Source: Shewanella saliphila
GTDB lineage: Bacteria; Pseudomonadota; Gammaproteobacteria; Enterobacterales; Shewanellaceae
DNA: 64,000 nucleotides
Assembly: GCF_014648295.1 (NCBI RefSeq)
Contig: NZ_BMQV01000005.1
Span: 1-64,000, forward strand
Direction: 5' to 3'
Below are positions 37,160 to 46,196 of this stretch, piece after piece. The position numbers and the translations under genes were made by a program. The notes under the pieces were generated by a model. The model was not told the DNA's origin, searched no databases, and saw only the letters and a program-made list of their open reading frames with translations. The first letter of the stretch is position 1. Every line of letters begins with the position of its first letter.

Positions 37160-38377
37160 ATGAATAACCGAATCGCAATTACCCATATCGGACTTTGTAC
37201 GCCTTTAGGCAACTCGCCTGAAACAGTGTTGCAGCGCTTGGTCAATGGCGACACCAGTGCCATGCAATATCGTGATGATGTATTGTTTAGCGGCCCAACG
37301 ATTGTCGGTAGCGTAAATGATGACAGCCTGATTGATATTCCGGCGCATTTACAGCTGTTTGCTTGTCGAAATAATCAATTACTCCATATCGCAGCAATGC
37401 AAATTGCTGAGGCTGTGAGCAAGGCTAAAGCGCGTTATGGGGCAGGCAGAATCGGCGTAGTATTAGGCACCAGTACCTCGGGGATCTCCAAAGGTGAAGC
37501 CGCATTAGCATACCAACTCGAGCATGGTCACTTTCCACCGAGTTACCATTACTCACAACAAGAGCTGGGCAGCACTAGCGACTACCTCAAGCAGTTATTT
37601 GAACTCGAAGGCCCTTGCTACACAGTGTCGACAGCATGTTCATCAAGTGCCAAAGTGTTTGCCAGCGCACAACGATTACTGCACGCAAACTTGTGTGACA
37701 TGGTTATCGGCGGCGGCGTAGACAGTTTATGCCAATTAACTGTAAATGGATTTAACTCGCTAGAGTCTATTGCTAAAGCACATTGTAATCCGTTTAGCCT
37801 AAACCGCGACGGCATTAATATTGGTGAGGGCGCTGCGCTATTTACCTTAACGCGTGGCCAAAGCGACGTCATGCTAGCGGGTATAGGCGAATCTGCCGAC
37901 GCCCACCATATTTCAGCGCCGCACCCTGAAGGCCTCGGCGCCATTGCCGCCATGAATAGCGCATTAGCTGCGGCAAATATTAAGCCAGAACAAATCGATT
38001 ATGTTAATTTGCACGGCACCGCCACCCCAAAAAACGATGCGATGGAATCACGTGCCATCACCAAGGTCTTTAGCCCTGCCATACCGCCGTGTAGCTCAAC
38101 CAAACCCTTAACAGGCCACACCTTGGGCGCTGCTGGCGCCATTGAAGCGGCATTTTGTTATTTGCTGCTTAGCCAGCATAATCAGCTTTTGCAGTTGCCA
38201 CCGCATATATGGGACGGCCAGGCTGACAATAATGACCCAAGCATCCCCTTAGTGAACACCAACGCTTCACAGCTTGCCAATTCACAACCAGCAAAGTCAC
38301 TCAACTATATTATGAGTAACTCATTTGCCTTTGGTGGCAGCAACGCCAGCGTTATTTTTTGTAAAAAGGATGCCTAG
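37160..38377 (+). CDS. apeO: Beta-ketoacyl-ACP synthase, ApeO-like
   Basis: A 405-aa ketosynthase with the full Cys-His-His triad: Cys in VSTACSSSAK (about 159), His in LHGTATPKND and His in TGHTLGAAG. In characterised systems ApeO pairs with the inactive ApeC chain-length factor and makes the long polyene. Genes for ApeC and ApeO stand 12.5 kb apart here but in the same operon. The stop lies five bases before the preferred start of the next gene. Confidence 0.9.
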   Translation: MNNRIAITHIGLCTPLGNSPETVLQRLVNGDTSAMQYRDDVLFSGPTIVGSVNDDSLIDIPAHLQLFACRNNQLLHIAAMQIAEAVSKAKARYGAGRIGVVLGTSTSGISKGEAALAYQLEHGHFPPSYHYSQQELGSTSDYLKQLFELEGPCYTVSTACSSSAKVFASAQRLLHANLCDMVIGGGVDSLCQLTVNGFNSLESIAKAHCNPFSLNRDGINIGEGAALFTLTRGQSDVMLAGIGESADAHHISAPHPEGLGAIAAMNSALAAANIKPEQIDYVNLHGTATPKNDAMESRAITKVFSPAIPPCSSTKPLTGHTLGAAGAIEAAFCYLLLSQHNQLLQLPPHIWDGQADNNDPSIPLVNTNASQLANSQPAKSLNYIMSNSFAFGGSNASVIFCKKDA

Positions 38378-38381
38378 AGCC

Positions 38382-38879
38382 ATGTCGACCCTTATTGCTG
38401 ACGCCACACTATTAGCCCACGATATTAGCGAGTTTGTGCCGCATCGTGCACCAATGATTTTGATTGATAACCTCCTAGAACATCAACCTGACAGCTTACT
38501 TACGGCTATCTATATTAACGAAGCAAGCGCTTACTTTGACAACACAATCAATGGCGTACCCAATTACGTCGGCATTGAATATATGGCGCAAAGCATTGCC
38601 GCATTAGCAGGCGTTGAAGCCAAGTTAATGGGTGACAAAGTACGCGTCGGTTTTTTACTGGGGAGCCGTAAATTACAAATGCACATAGGCCACTTTATCC
38701 TTGGGCAAACTTACCACACTAGGGTGAGCCGCCTTTATCAAGAGCCATCTGGTTTAGCGGTATTTGATTGCCAAATATCTCATCAGGGCCATGTGGTCGC
38801 CTCGGCAAACGTCAATGTGTTTCAACCACAAGATACCCAGGCATATATCAACGAAAACCAAACAAGCCCTAACTCATAA
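38382..38879 (+). CDS. apeP: Hotdog-fold dehydratase, ApeP-like
   Basis: About 165 aa, a FabA/FabZ-like hotdog protein. The N-terminus has PHRAPMILIDNL, a FabZ-type segment, and residues 60-80 have NYVGIEYMAQSIAAL. In known aryl polyene pathways it forms the active dehydratase together with ApeI. The start is uncertain: ATG at 38382 follows the apeO stop by a few bases, and an in-frame ATG at 38370 is close to a GG-rich stretch. Confidence 0.84.
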   Translation: MSTLIADATLLAHDISEFVPHRAPMILIDNLLEHQPDSLLTAIYINEASAYFDNTINGVPNYVGIEYMAQSIAALAGVEAKLMGDKVRVGFLLGSRKLQMHIGHFILGQTYHTRVSRLYQEPSGLAVFDCQISHQGHVVASANVNVFQPQDTQAYINENQTSPNS

Positions 38880-38908
38880 TAATAAAACAGTAGATCATGG
38901 AGAGACTT

Positions 38909-39634
38909 GTGACTAACAGAGTATTAATTACCGGCTCAAGCCGGGGGATCGGCAAAGCCATTGCCATTAAATTAGCTGAAAATGGCTTTGATATTGCACT
39001 GCATTTTCACAGCAACCATAGCGCAGCGGCAGAGGTGCAACAAACACTCAGCGCCCTTGGCGTTAATGTGAGTTTATTACAATTTGATATCAGCGATCGT
39101 CCTGCTGCAAAACAAGCCATTGAAGCCGATATTGCCGAGCACGGTGCTTATTACGGGGTGATTTTAAATGCTGGCATAAACCGCGACACCGCCTTCCCCG
39201 CCATGACCGAAAACGAATGGGACAGTGTTATCCACACCAATTTAGACGGTTTTTACAATGTGATTCACCCCACCATCATGCCGATGGTGCAAGCCCGTAA
39301 AGGTGGGCGCATTATTACCCTCGCATCGGTTTCGGGTATTGCCGGTAATCGCGGCCAAGTCAATTACAGCGCCTCTAAAGCAGGTATTATTGGTGCCACT
39401 AAAGCATTATCGCTTGAGCTAGCCAAACGAAAAATTACCGTGAATTGCATTGCTCCAGGGTTAATCGAAACCGACATGGTGAGTGACTTCCCAACCGATT
39501 TAGTCAACCAAATGGTGCCGATGAAACGCATGGGCAAACCCAATGAAATTGCCGGTCTGGCAAACTTTTTATTGTCAGAGGATGCCGCATACATCACCCG
39601 CCAAGTGATTTCGGTCAATGGAGGCATGATATGA
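38909..39634 (+). CDS. apeQ: 3-oxoacyl-ACP reductase (FabG-like), ApeQ-like
   Basis: About 241 aa, a short-chain dehydrogenase/reductase. The NADP-binding TGSSRGIGKA, NAG motif, catalytic Ser (ASVSGIAG) and YSASKAG (Tyr and Lys) are all present. It reduces the 3-keto group at each elongation round. I prefer the GTG at 38909 with GGAG six bases before it, giving MTNRVLITGSSRG; an ATG at 38897 would add four residues. The stop overlaps apeR (ATGA). Confidence 0.92.
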   Translation: MTNRVLITGSSRGIGKAIAIKLAENGFDIALHFHSNHSAAAEVQQTLSALGVNVSLLQFDISDRPAAKQAIEADIAEHGAYYGVILNAGINRDTAFPAMTENEWDSVIHTNLDGFYNVIHPTIMPMVQARKGGRIITLASVSGIAGNRGQVNYSASKAGIIGATKALSLELAKRKITVNCIAPGLIETDMVSDFPTDLVNQMVPMKRMGKPNEIAGLANFLLSEDAAYITRQVISVNGGMI

Positions 39635-40857
39635 AGCGCGTAGTCGTCACTGGTATGGGCGGGATTTCTGCTCTAGGTCAGGATTGGCAGCAAGTTAAGG
39701 CCAGTTTATTAGCCAAGCATAATTGTGTTATTCGCATGGATGAATGGGATCGCTATCCAGACTTAAACACTCGCCTCGCGGCGCCCGTGCGTGATTTTGC
39801 AGCACCATCACATTACTCACGTAAAAAAATCCGCTCCATGGGTCGGGTGTCGCTTATGGCAACCCGCGCAAGCGAACTGGCGCTAGAAGACGCAGGGCTG
39901 TTAAATGACCCTGTATTGAGCTCAGGCCAGGTTGGAGTAGCTTATGGTTCATCCACCGGCAGTACCGACCCTATCATGGGCTTTGGTGACATGCTTAAAA
40001 CCGGCGAAATGTCGGGACTGACCGCCACCAGCTATATCAAAATGATGGCCCACACTACGGCGGTAAATATCGGGGTGTTTTTTGGCTTGCAAGGCCGTAT
40101 CCACACAACAAGTAGCGCCTGCACCTCTGCCAGCCAAGGCATAGGTTATGCTTACGAAGCGATTAAATACGGTATGCAAACCATTATGCTCGCCGGCGGC
40201 GGTGAAGAGCTGTGTCCAACGGAAGCCGTGGTATTTGATACCTTATTTGCCACCAGCACTAAAAATGATACTCCCGAGCAAACCCCACGCCCATTTGACA
40301 GTCAGCGCGATGGTTTAGTCATAGGAGAAGGAGCCTGCACGTTAATACTCGAGGAGTTAGAACACGCTCAAGCTCGTGGGGCAACAATCTATGCAGAGCT
40401 TGTTGGCTTTGGCACCAACTCAGATGGTCAACACGTGACCCAGCCCAATGCACACACCATGGAAGTGGCCATACGTTTAGCGTTAAAAGACGCTAAGCTG
40501 TCGCCGCAAGACATTGGCTACATTAGCGCGCATGGTACTGCGACAGACCGTGGTGACATTGCCGAAACCACAGCAACTCATGCAGTTTTTGGTGCAAACA
40601 CGCCAATATCATCACTTAAAAGCTATACCGGCCACACGCTTGGCGCCTGTGGCTCACTCGAAGCCTGGACCAGTATCCAAATGATGAATGAAGGCTGGTT
40701 CGCACCCACATTAAACCTTGATGATGTCGACCCTGAATGTGGCGAGCTAGATTATATCAAAGACGATATTCGCCAACTTGATACCCAATACATCATGAGC
40801 AACAACTTTGCCTTTGGTGGCATCAATACTTCACTGATTTTTAAACGCTGGAACTAA
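39631..40857 (+). CDS. apeR: Beta-ketoacyl-ACP synthase (FabF-like), ApeR-like
   Basis: A 408-aa ketosynthase with intact triad: Cys in SSACTSASQG (about 167), His in SAHGTATDRGD and His in TGHTLGACG. It is a second complete ketosynthase, in other systems the enzyme that starts elongation on the aryl starter. It overlaps apeQ by four bases and is the last recognisable biosynthetic gene of the cluster. Confidence 0.91.
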   Translation: MKRVVVTGMGGISALGQDWQQVKASLLAKHNCVIRMDEWDRYPDLNTRLAAPVRDFAAPSHYSRKKIRSMGRVSLMATRASELALEDAGLLNDPVLSSGQVGVAYGSSTGSTDPIMGFGDMLKTGEMSGLTATSYIKMMAHTTAVNIGVFFGLQGRIHTTSSACTSASQGIGYAYEAIKYGMQTIMLAGGGEELCPTEAVVFDTLFATSTKNDTPEQTPRPFDSQRDGLVIGEGACTLILEELEHAQARGATIYAELVGFGTNSDGQHVTQPNAHTMEVAIRLALKDAKLSPQDIGYISAHGTATDRGDIAETTATHAVFGANTPISSLKSYTGHTLGACGSLEAWTSIQMMNEGWFAPTLNLDDVDPECGELDYIKDDIRQLDTQYIMSNNFAFGGINTSLIFKRWN

Positions 40858-40886
40858 GAAACTACTCACATGATAAAGGACATAGC

Positions 40887-41657
40887 ATGACAAAAAATGT
40901 AGCAAGTATGGCTATCAGCGGATTACTGATCGCCGCAGGATTATTGAGCTCGTTATTCTCCCCACTAGTCAGCGCACAAGAACCGATAGCACAAGAACAG
41001 CAATACCAGGCGATATTTCAAGGCGACAATCACGCTCAACAAATACAGGCCATTGAAACCTTAATTATTTCAGGGCCGCAAGATGTCGCCGTATATGATG
41101 CGATAGAAGCGTCGCTTAAACAGAGTTTAACCAGCGCGACTGACAAAAAGGCTATCGATTATTCATCCTGGCTGGCAAAGGGTTTAGGCTATTCTGGTAA
41201 CGAGAAATATCGCGCTACGTTAACTCAAATCGCAGAGGGTGATTACCATAAAAAATTACGTAAGTATGCTAACGAGGGCATCAGCAACATTAGCCAGTAC
41301 GCCATTTGGAATCCCATACTGCACGCGCAAACGCATGTCGATTTATCGCCACGGTTAAATGCATACAGCAATGCATTAACCAGTGATGACCTGATATTAA
41401 TCCGCATCGCCGCTAAGCGGATCATGTATGAGCGTGAATATAGCGAGGTAATGTTAACTCAGCTCAGTGAACAACTCACTCAGCCGCGCCTGCTTGACGA
41501 CAGCCGTTTAGCCATTGATACCTATGCCTGGTTAGCCAAAGCCTTGGCCAGCTCTGGTAACGATAAGTTTAAAGCAGTCATTGAAGATATGGCTAACAAC
41601 GCAACTAACAGAAAACTGCGCAGCTATGCCAAAAAGTATTTAAAAACCTATTTTTAA
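40887..41657 (+). CDS. Secreted protein with an internal duplication, function unknown
   Basis: A 256-aa protein that I do not recognise. A signal peptide covers about residues 1-30 (cleavage near SAQ). The mature part is helical with a duplicated unit: residues 90-130 and 210-250 share WLAKGL/WLAKAL, SGN-KF/KY and KLR-YA, spaced 120 residues apart. This pattern resembles HEAT/armadillo-like repeats. It lies 29 bases after apeR on the same strand, so it probably belongs to the operon, as a periplasmic accessory or scaffold. No catalytic motif is visible. Confidence 0.7.
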   Translation: MTKNVASMAISGLLIAAGLLSSLFSPLVSAQEPIAQEQQYQAIFQGDNHAQQIQAIETLIISGPQDVAVYDAIEASLKQSLTSATDKKAIDYSSWLAKGLGYSGNEKYRATLTQIAEGDYHKKLRKYANEGISNISQYAIWNPILHAQTHVDLSPRLNAYSNALTSDDLILIRIAAKRIMYEREYSEVMLTQLSEQLTQPRLLDDSRLAIDTYAWLAKALASSGNDKFKAVIEDMANNATNRKLRSYAKKYLKTYF

Positions 41658-41662
41658 GTGCT

Positions 41663-41943
41663 TATACCCAATCAACTTGAAGAGACGTGTTTCAGAGCTT
41701 CACCGTGTTTTCAATACTAGGCGCGTTAATGCGGTAATGTAGGTACCTTATAAATTAGCGCAACAACGCTCTTGATTTAATAATCAGGGAAACACGGTGA
41801 AACTCCCAAAGGGCAAGTTTTACACGCGTTTATGCTGCGTTATTGATTTTGGAAAGGGAATAACCATTACCCGCTATCAATGCCTTGTCTAAACGCGTGT
41901 AAATTCTTGCTGAAATCGAGCATCTTCAGGTTGTTTGGGTATA
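41663..41943. repeat. MITE-like element with terminal inverted repeats
   Basis: About 281 bases flanked by imperfect 21-base inverted repeats (TATACCCAATCAACTTGAAGA at 41663-41683; its near-complement at 41923-41943, three mismatches). A second nested pair (about 20 bases, 41813-41832 against 41890-41910, core TTTACACGCGTTTA) can form a long hairpin. It has no open reading frame of note. The structure is that of a miniature inverted-repeat element or a related small mobile repeat seen in marine gammaproteobacteria. Confidence 0.72.
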
Positions 41944-41978
41944 TACCAATATTTAGATGTTTCTATCTAAGATAAAAT

Positions 41979-42018
41979 AAAAAACAGATGTGAGCCGTCA
42001 TGCTGACATCTGTTTTAT
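41979..42018 (-). terminator. Rho-independent terminator after the chemotaxis receptor gene
   Basis: AAACAGATGT pairs with ACATCTGTTT across a 14-base loop, followed on the minus strand by a T-rich tail (TTTTTTATTTTATC). It lies about 25 bases past the stop of the receptor gene. Confidence 0.78.
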
Positions 42019-42042
42019 TTCAAAGTCTACCTGCTCTACACG

Positions 42043-43545
42043 CTACACTTTGTAGGCTGCCGCCTTGGCTTGATAGTCTTCAGTAATACGCTTCATGTCT
42101 ACCGCGCCCACAGCAAGCTTTTGCACCTGCTCAGACAACACAACCACCGCTTTAGCATTTTCTAAAATTTCAGCACCAATTTGATTAAGTTTATTGGCTT
42201 GTTCTTGAGTGCCATTGGCAACATTGTTACTTAAGGTAGAGACCTGGCCAATTTGTGCAGCGCGTTGCGCTAAGCCTTTGGCAATATTATTGGTATGCTG
42301 CACGTTTTCTGAAGTGCGTTTTTTACCTTGATCCATTGAGTCGACAGTTTTGAGCATACTGGTATTTAATCGGCTTAGTACCTTCTCAATCTCATCGGTT
42401 GAATGACTCGTACGCTGTGCAAGCGCCCTGACCTCATCAGCAACTACTGCAAATCCGCGACCACTTTCACCCGCTCTGGCCGCTTCAATCGCGGCATTGA
42501 GCGCCAGTAAATTGGTTTGCTCTGAAATACTGCGAATAGCTTGTAGCAATGAGGTGATTGCACCTACATCTTTGGTCAGTTCTGTTAATGACTCTGTCAC
42601 CTCTGTGGTGTCAGTTTCAAGCAATTGCATGTCTTTCATAATGCCTAAGGCACTTTGGCTGTCGCTAATGCTTGAGCTTGCTGCGTCTTTGGCTTGCTCT
42701 GCCGATAATTGACTGTCGTGAGCCATTTGTTGAAACTGCTCGATCACCATGTGTGTGGTATCGGCAATCACATGAGCTTGATGGGTTTGCTGCTCTACAG
42801 AATGCTGAGCCTTATCACTTAAACCCATTAAATTATCTGAGGTGTTAGCCATTTTTTTAGCTATATCACGATAATCGTGAAACAACTGAGACAGCTCTTC
42901 AAGCATGACGTTAAACGACCTTTCTGCAGGGGTGTCTGCCGATGGTAGGCGCACAGACAAATCTTTATTGGCTGAAATGGTTTCAATAGCGCCAGCAATG
43001 CGTTGATTAGCCACGGCATCTGTACGCATAAATAAGCCTATGCGGATTAAAATAAAGGTCTCGGCAGCAGCAAAGAGTGCATGAACAAACACTATGTTCC
43101 AATTACATTCACCCGCAAAAATCATCACTGGCGTATCAAAAAGGCTCACGCCTTGCAGCTGGATATAGGTCAAACCAATATGATGCACTGCTACCGTTAA
43201 TAATGCCGCCAGTAAGGGTTGCCAGCGTAAATAAATCAGCAACACCCCCATTGAGGCAAAAATATGAAAATGCATCTCCAGCATGCCCATCTGGCTTTGA
43301 ATCAATAATGCCGATACGGTCATCATGATCACCGCTGCCACAATAGCAAACAGCTCTGTACCTCTCAGTAAGCTATAACTTAACTGCACTAACACCACAA
43401 TGGCGATGGCAGAAAAGCTACTAAAAGTCAGCACTTGCGCACCAAAAAAGCCACTCAAAAACAGCAGCGGTGCCTGCAGCATTAAAATCTGGTAAATATA
43501 TAAATCATGCTTTTTTAGCAAGGTGGTGGTTTGATTATCATTCAT
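42043..43545 (-). CDS. Methyl-accepting chemotaxis protein with a membrane-embedded sensor
   Basis: A 500-aa chemoreceptor. The N-terminal 180 residues hold about six hydrophobic helices and no periplasmic ligand-binding domain, so sensing probably happens within the membrane. A short linker and a coiled-coil signalling domain follow; the hairpin tip is recognisable ([39 protein letters not shown] region, about residues 355-395). No C-terminal CheR-binding pentapeptide is visible. It lies eight bases downstream of the Sco gene on the same strand. Confidence 0.86.
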   Translation of the reverse strand: MNDNQTTTLLKKHDLYIYQILMLQAPLLFLSGFFGAQVLTFSSFSAIAIVVLVQLSYSLLRGTELFAIVAAVIMMTVSALLIQSQMGMLEMHFHIFASMGVLLIYLRWQPLLAALLTVAVHHIGLTYIQLQGVSLFDTPVMIFAGECNWNIVFVHALFAAAETFILIRIGLFMRTDAVANQRIAGAIETISANKDLSVRLPSADTPAERSFNVMLEELSQLFHDYRDIAKKMANTSDNLMGLSDKAQHSVEQQTHQAHVIADTTHMVIEQFQQMAHDSQLSAEQAKDAASSSISDSQSALGIMKDMQLLETDTTEVTESLTELTKDVGAITSLLQAIRSISEQTNLLALNAAIEAARAGESGRGFAVVADEVRALAQRTSHSTDEIEKVLSRLNTSMLKTVDSMDQGKKRTSENVQHTNNIAKGLAQRAAQIGQVSTLSNNVANGTQEQANKLNQIGAEILENAKAVVVLSEQVQKLAVGAVDMKRITEDYQAKAAAYKV

Positions 43546-43553
43546 AAACAGGC

Positions 43554-44165
43554 CTAAAGATCAGATGAAATAATTTGTTTAAGCTCAAGCAACATTTTTG
43601 ATACTGAAAGTTGCCTGGCGGTATATATCCTTACAAGTTGTCCATCCGGGGACACTAAAAATAGTTTACCGACATGATTGATGCTACGGAGTTCTTGATT
43701 GATATTTTCAGATAATTGCCGATCGAGGCGCTGTAACTCATCATCTGATAATGATGCACTCACAAAGCGAGGCGATCGATCATCAACTACACTTTTCCGC
43801 ACTGCTGGAGTGTCGTTTTGGGGGTCAATCGTCACAAACATAAATTGCACCTCAGCTCCAGTTAGCAAAGCATCCTGCTGTATGTGTTGCTCCAATTGAA
43901 TCATTTGTTGGACCCGTATCGGGCATATTTCAGAGCACGATAAAAACCCTAAAAATAAGTAAGTATATTTGCCCGCGGACGCAGGAAACTGATGCGACTG
44001 CTGTTCAACGTCTTGCCAAGTAAAGCGTAAATGTTGGCTGTCGTTAATATTAATGCCGTAAGCTTGATCGTCTTGATACCATTGGCTTAACACCATAAGT
44101 ATAGGGATCGTTCCTAAGCACATACAAATTAATACCGACGCTATAACCACTTTATTTAACTGCAT
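43554..44165 (-). CDS. SCO1/SenC-family copper-binding protein
   Basis: A 203-aa membrane-anchored thioredoxin-fold protein. One N-terminal transmembrane helix (about 7-29) is followed by the Sco domain. The copper-binding pair is CSEIC (about 77-81) and the distant His is in SINHVGKLF (about 163). Such proteins deliver copper to the CuA site of cytochrome oxidase or act as redox chaperones. No oxidase gene is nearby; the neighbour downstream is a chemoreceptor at only eight bases. Confidence 0.86.
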   Translation of the reverse strand: MQLNKVVIASVLICMCLGTIPILMVLSQWYQDDQAYGININDSQHLRFTWQDVEQQSHQFPASAGKYTYLFLGFLSCSEICPIRVQQMIQLEQHIQQDALLTGAEVQFMFVTIDPQNDTPAVRKSVVDDRSPRFVSASLSDDELQRLDRQLSENINQELRSINHVGKLFLVSPDGQLVRIYTARQLSVSKMLLELKQIISSDL

Positions 44166-44370
44166 AGGTTAACGCCTTGTTGTGTCTTGTGACCGTCATA
44201 CTCAACAATATAATTATAGCTGAATTGACTCAATTGCAATGGCTCTACACTGAGGGTGCCATGTGCAAATATTGCCAAGGTGGCTGTGAGTGGAATGTTG
44301 ATACGCTGAAAACTACTGCTTGGATCAATAAAAGCTCGCAAGTATTAAAAAGAGTGTTGGGCGCCCAAAA

Positions 44371-44402
44371 ACAAAAACGCCCAAACCGGTTAAGTTTGGG
44401 CG
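44371..44402 (-). terminator. Rho-independent terminator after azoR
   Basis: CGCCCAAAC pairs with GTTTGGGCG around a CGGTTAA loop (44379-44402). On the minus strand a run of T residues follows (TTTTTGTTTTT). It lies 26 bases after the azoreductase stop. Confidence 0.88.
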
Positions 44403-44428
44403 TTATACATTAGTGAATATGATTACAC

Positions 44429-45022
44429 TTACAAGGCAATCGCATCGATAGCCAGTTTAGCTTGGCTAATACCCGCCTCGGCCGCATCAGGGCCCATGTT
44501 CAGCGCTTCAGCGTATACAGTTTCTACCTGAGTAATACCAATAAAGCCCAGTACCGTGGTTAAATAAGGCACGACATGATCGGTTGTACCGCCTTTATGT
44601 GCGCCGCCACGCGTGGTGACAATAATCGCGCGCTTACCTTCAATTAATCCCACTGGACCTGTGTCAGTATAAGTAAACGTCACACCTGCACGAGCGATAA
44701 AATCAATCCAACTTTTTAAGGTGGTCGGAATACTAAAGTTGTACATAGGCGCAGCTATCACAATGGTGTCATTGGCTTTAATTTCAGCGACTAATTCGTT
44801 CGACAATGCCACTGCAGCTTGTTGGCGCTCTGACAAATTGTCGCCGCCACGTAAACCTGCAGCAATCTCGCCATCTAACATAGGCACTGGGTTGCTGCCA
44901 ATATCACGCACGGTCACTTCCACGCCTTGTTCGCTCCACTGATGATTTGCATAATCAACCAGTGATGAAGATTGTGAGTATTCGCCTAAAATGCTCGATT
45001 TTAACATTAGTACTTTTTTCAT
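44429..45022 (-). CDS. azoR: FMN-dependent NADH-azoreductase
   Basis: About 197 aa, a flavodoxin-fold quinone/azo reductase that transfers two electrons from NAD(P)H. FMN contacts are visible in [12 protein letters not shown] and [25 protein letters not shown]. Length matches E. coli AzoR (about 200 aa). The ATG at 45022 follows AGGTGG by eight bases; a frame to 45034 begins with GTG and lacks such a site. It is a single-gene unit with its own terminator. Confidence 0.92.
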   Translation of the reverse strand: MKKVLMLKSSILGEYSQSSSLVDYANHQWSEQGVEVTVRDIGSNPVPMLDGEIAAGLRGGDNLSERQQAAVALSNELVAEIKANDTIVIAAPMYNFSIPTTLKSWIDFIARAGVTFTYTDTGPVGLIEGKRAIIVTTRGGAHKGGTTDHVVPYLTTVLGFIGITQVETVYAEALNMGPDAAEAGISQAKLAIDAIAL

Positions 45023-45157
45023 CGGTAATTCCACCTGTCTGGTAATGTTTATTCAGTGAGGTCTCTACATGATCGACCAATGGAATCAGTATATTTAACG
45101 ATAAAAAAGAAAAATAGCGGAATAATTTAGCGATTAAGTTCGATTTTATAGAAAGGT

Positions 45158-45640
45158 TTAATTTGATGGTGTTTTAGGAATAGAGACATAGTGGCCAGTA
45201 AACGCAGCACACAGTAAGTCGTCACAATACAGCCCAACATCCAACATCACTTGCGCGCGCACTCCCTCGGCTAAACTAGAGATATCTGTGTTAGGCCAAA
45301 TGACTTTAGCAACGGGCTCTGCGGTAATGGGTTTGATGTATTTGACGCTTGCATCTGCGATAACAATGTCACCTTGTAATGTTAACCTTTGTTGCTGTAA
45401 CCACAGCATCCCCCAGCCGGTTAGGGTCATTAAGGTATAAATACTGCCGGCAAACATGGTGTTATGCAGGTTAATATTTGGTGCTAATGGCGCGGTGACC
45501 TGCAGTTCGGTACCACTAAAGCTGAGCGGCTTAACCTGCATAAACTGGCTCAAAGGGATCGTGCTATGCCATGTATTTTGTAATTGAGATAACAGTTCGC
45601 TAAAACCACTACCGATTGGCATTACATTGTCTTGTGACAT
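45158..45640 (-). CDS. Putative hotdog thioesterase, YiiD C-terminal type
   Basis: About 160 aa, hotdog-fold protein similar to the thioesterase-like C-terminal domain of YiiD (PF09500 type), with LAPNINLHNTMFAGSIYTLMTLTGWGML as the characteristic helix region (about 52-78). The ATG at 45640 follows AGGAG closely, so the two extra upstream codons are not used. It is 33 bases after dtd on the same strand, and the two are probably cotranscribed. The substrate is unknown. Confidence 0.78.
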   Translation of the reverse strand: MSQDNVMPIGSGFSELLSQLQNTWHSTIPLSQFMQVKPLSFSGTELQVTAPLAPNINLHNTMFAGSIYTLMTLTGWGMLWLQQQRLTLQGDIVIADASVKYIKPITAEPVAKVIWPNTDISSLAEGVRAQVMLDVGLYCDDLLCAAFTGHYVSIPKTPSN

Positions 45641-45673
45641 TACCACTCCTTATCACCTATGGCTTACTTAAAG

Positions 45674-46111
45674 CTAAACCTGCAAATTAAAGGTCACAGG
45701 ACCATCATTAATCAGCTCTACCTGCATGTCGGCAGCAAACTGACCGGTTTCAGTCTCAACCCCTTGTTGGCGACAAAAAGCCACAAAGTCGAGATACAAT
45801 TGCTTAGCTTGATCTGGCGTTGCTGCACATGAAAAACTCGGCCTTAAACCTTTTGCGGTATCTGCTGCTAAGGTAAATTGCGACACGACTAACAGCTTAC
45901 CGCCAACTTGCGATAAATTGAGGTTCATCTTGCCATTGTCATCGCTAAACACCCGGTAGTTCATGACCTTGGTCGCCAGTTTAGCTAATTTTTCGGCATT
46001 GTCTTCTCGCTCAACACCTAATAGCACCAGTAAACCTTGATCAATTTTACCGACCACTTCGTCATCTACCGTAACAGACGCACGCTTGACGCGTTGAATT
46101 AATGCAATCAT
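45674..46111 (-). CDS. dtd: D-aminoacyl-tRNA deacylase
   Basis: A 145-aa proofreading enzyme that hydrolyses D-amino acids wrongly attached to tRNA. The active-site motifs [12 protein letters not shown] and the cross-subunit NDGPVTF (Gly-cisPro) are present, as is the N-terminal [16 protein letters not shown]. Length is exactly that of the family. In many gammaproteobacteria it neighbours the YihY-type gene, as here. Confidence 0.96.
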   Translation of the reverse strand: MIALIQRVKRASVTVDDEVVGKIDQGLLVLLGVEREDNAEKLAKLATKVMNYRVFSDDNGKMNLNLSQVGGKLLVVSQFTLAADTAKGLRPSFSCAATPDQAKQLYLDFVAFCRQQGVETETGQFAADMQVELINDGPVTFNLQV

Positions 46112-46143
46112 AACAACCTAATATTATTGAATATAAAAAGGAT

Positions 46144-46185
46144 GTTTATCTTTGTTTATTTTTTATCAACAAAGATAAACACGCC
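46144..46185 (-). terminator. Hairpin terminator after the YihY-family gene
   Basis: A perfect 13-base stem, GTTTATCTTTGTT (46144-46156) with AACAAAGATAAAC (46168-46180), with an 11-base loop. On the minus strand the stem is followed by ATCCTTTTTAT. It lies just past the YihY stop and before dtd, so it may limit read-through into dtd. Confidence 0.7.
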
Positions 46186-46196
46186 CTAAAAACCCA

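Noticed and set aside
23932-40857. Polyunsaturated fatty acid (pfa) synthase or flexirubin cluster
   Set aside because: There are no giant multidomain synthases as in pfa clusters, and the gene order and the KS/CLF, two-ACP, LolA-like and DUF3261 set point to an aryl polyene cluster of the proteobacterial type.
44156-44341. A 61-codon minus-strand frame just before the Sco gene, overlapping its start by ten bases
   Set aside because: It starts with TTG without a clear ribosome binding site, has no recognisable motif and is matched by an equally long frame on the other strand. It could be the leader region or a gene remnant, but evidence is insufficient.
44177-44413. A 78-codon plus-strand frame with several Cys residues
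   Set aside because: It runs through the azoR terminator hairpin and is antisense to the frame above. No family resemblance.
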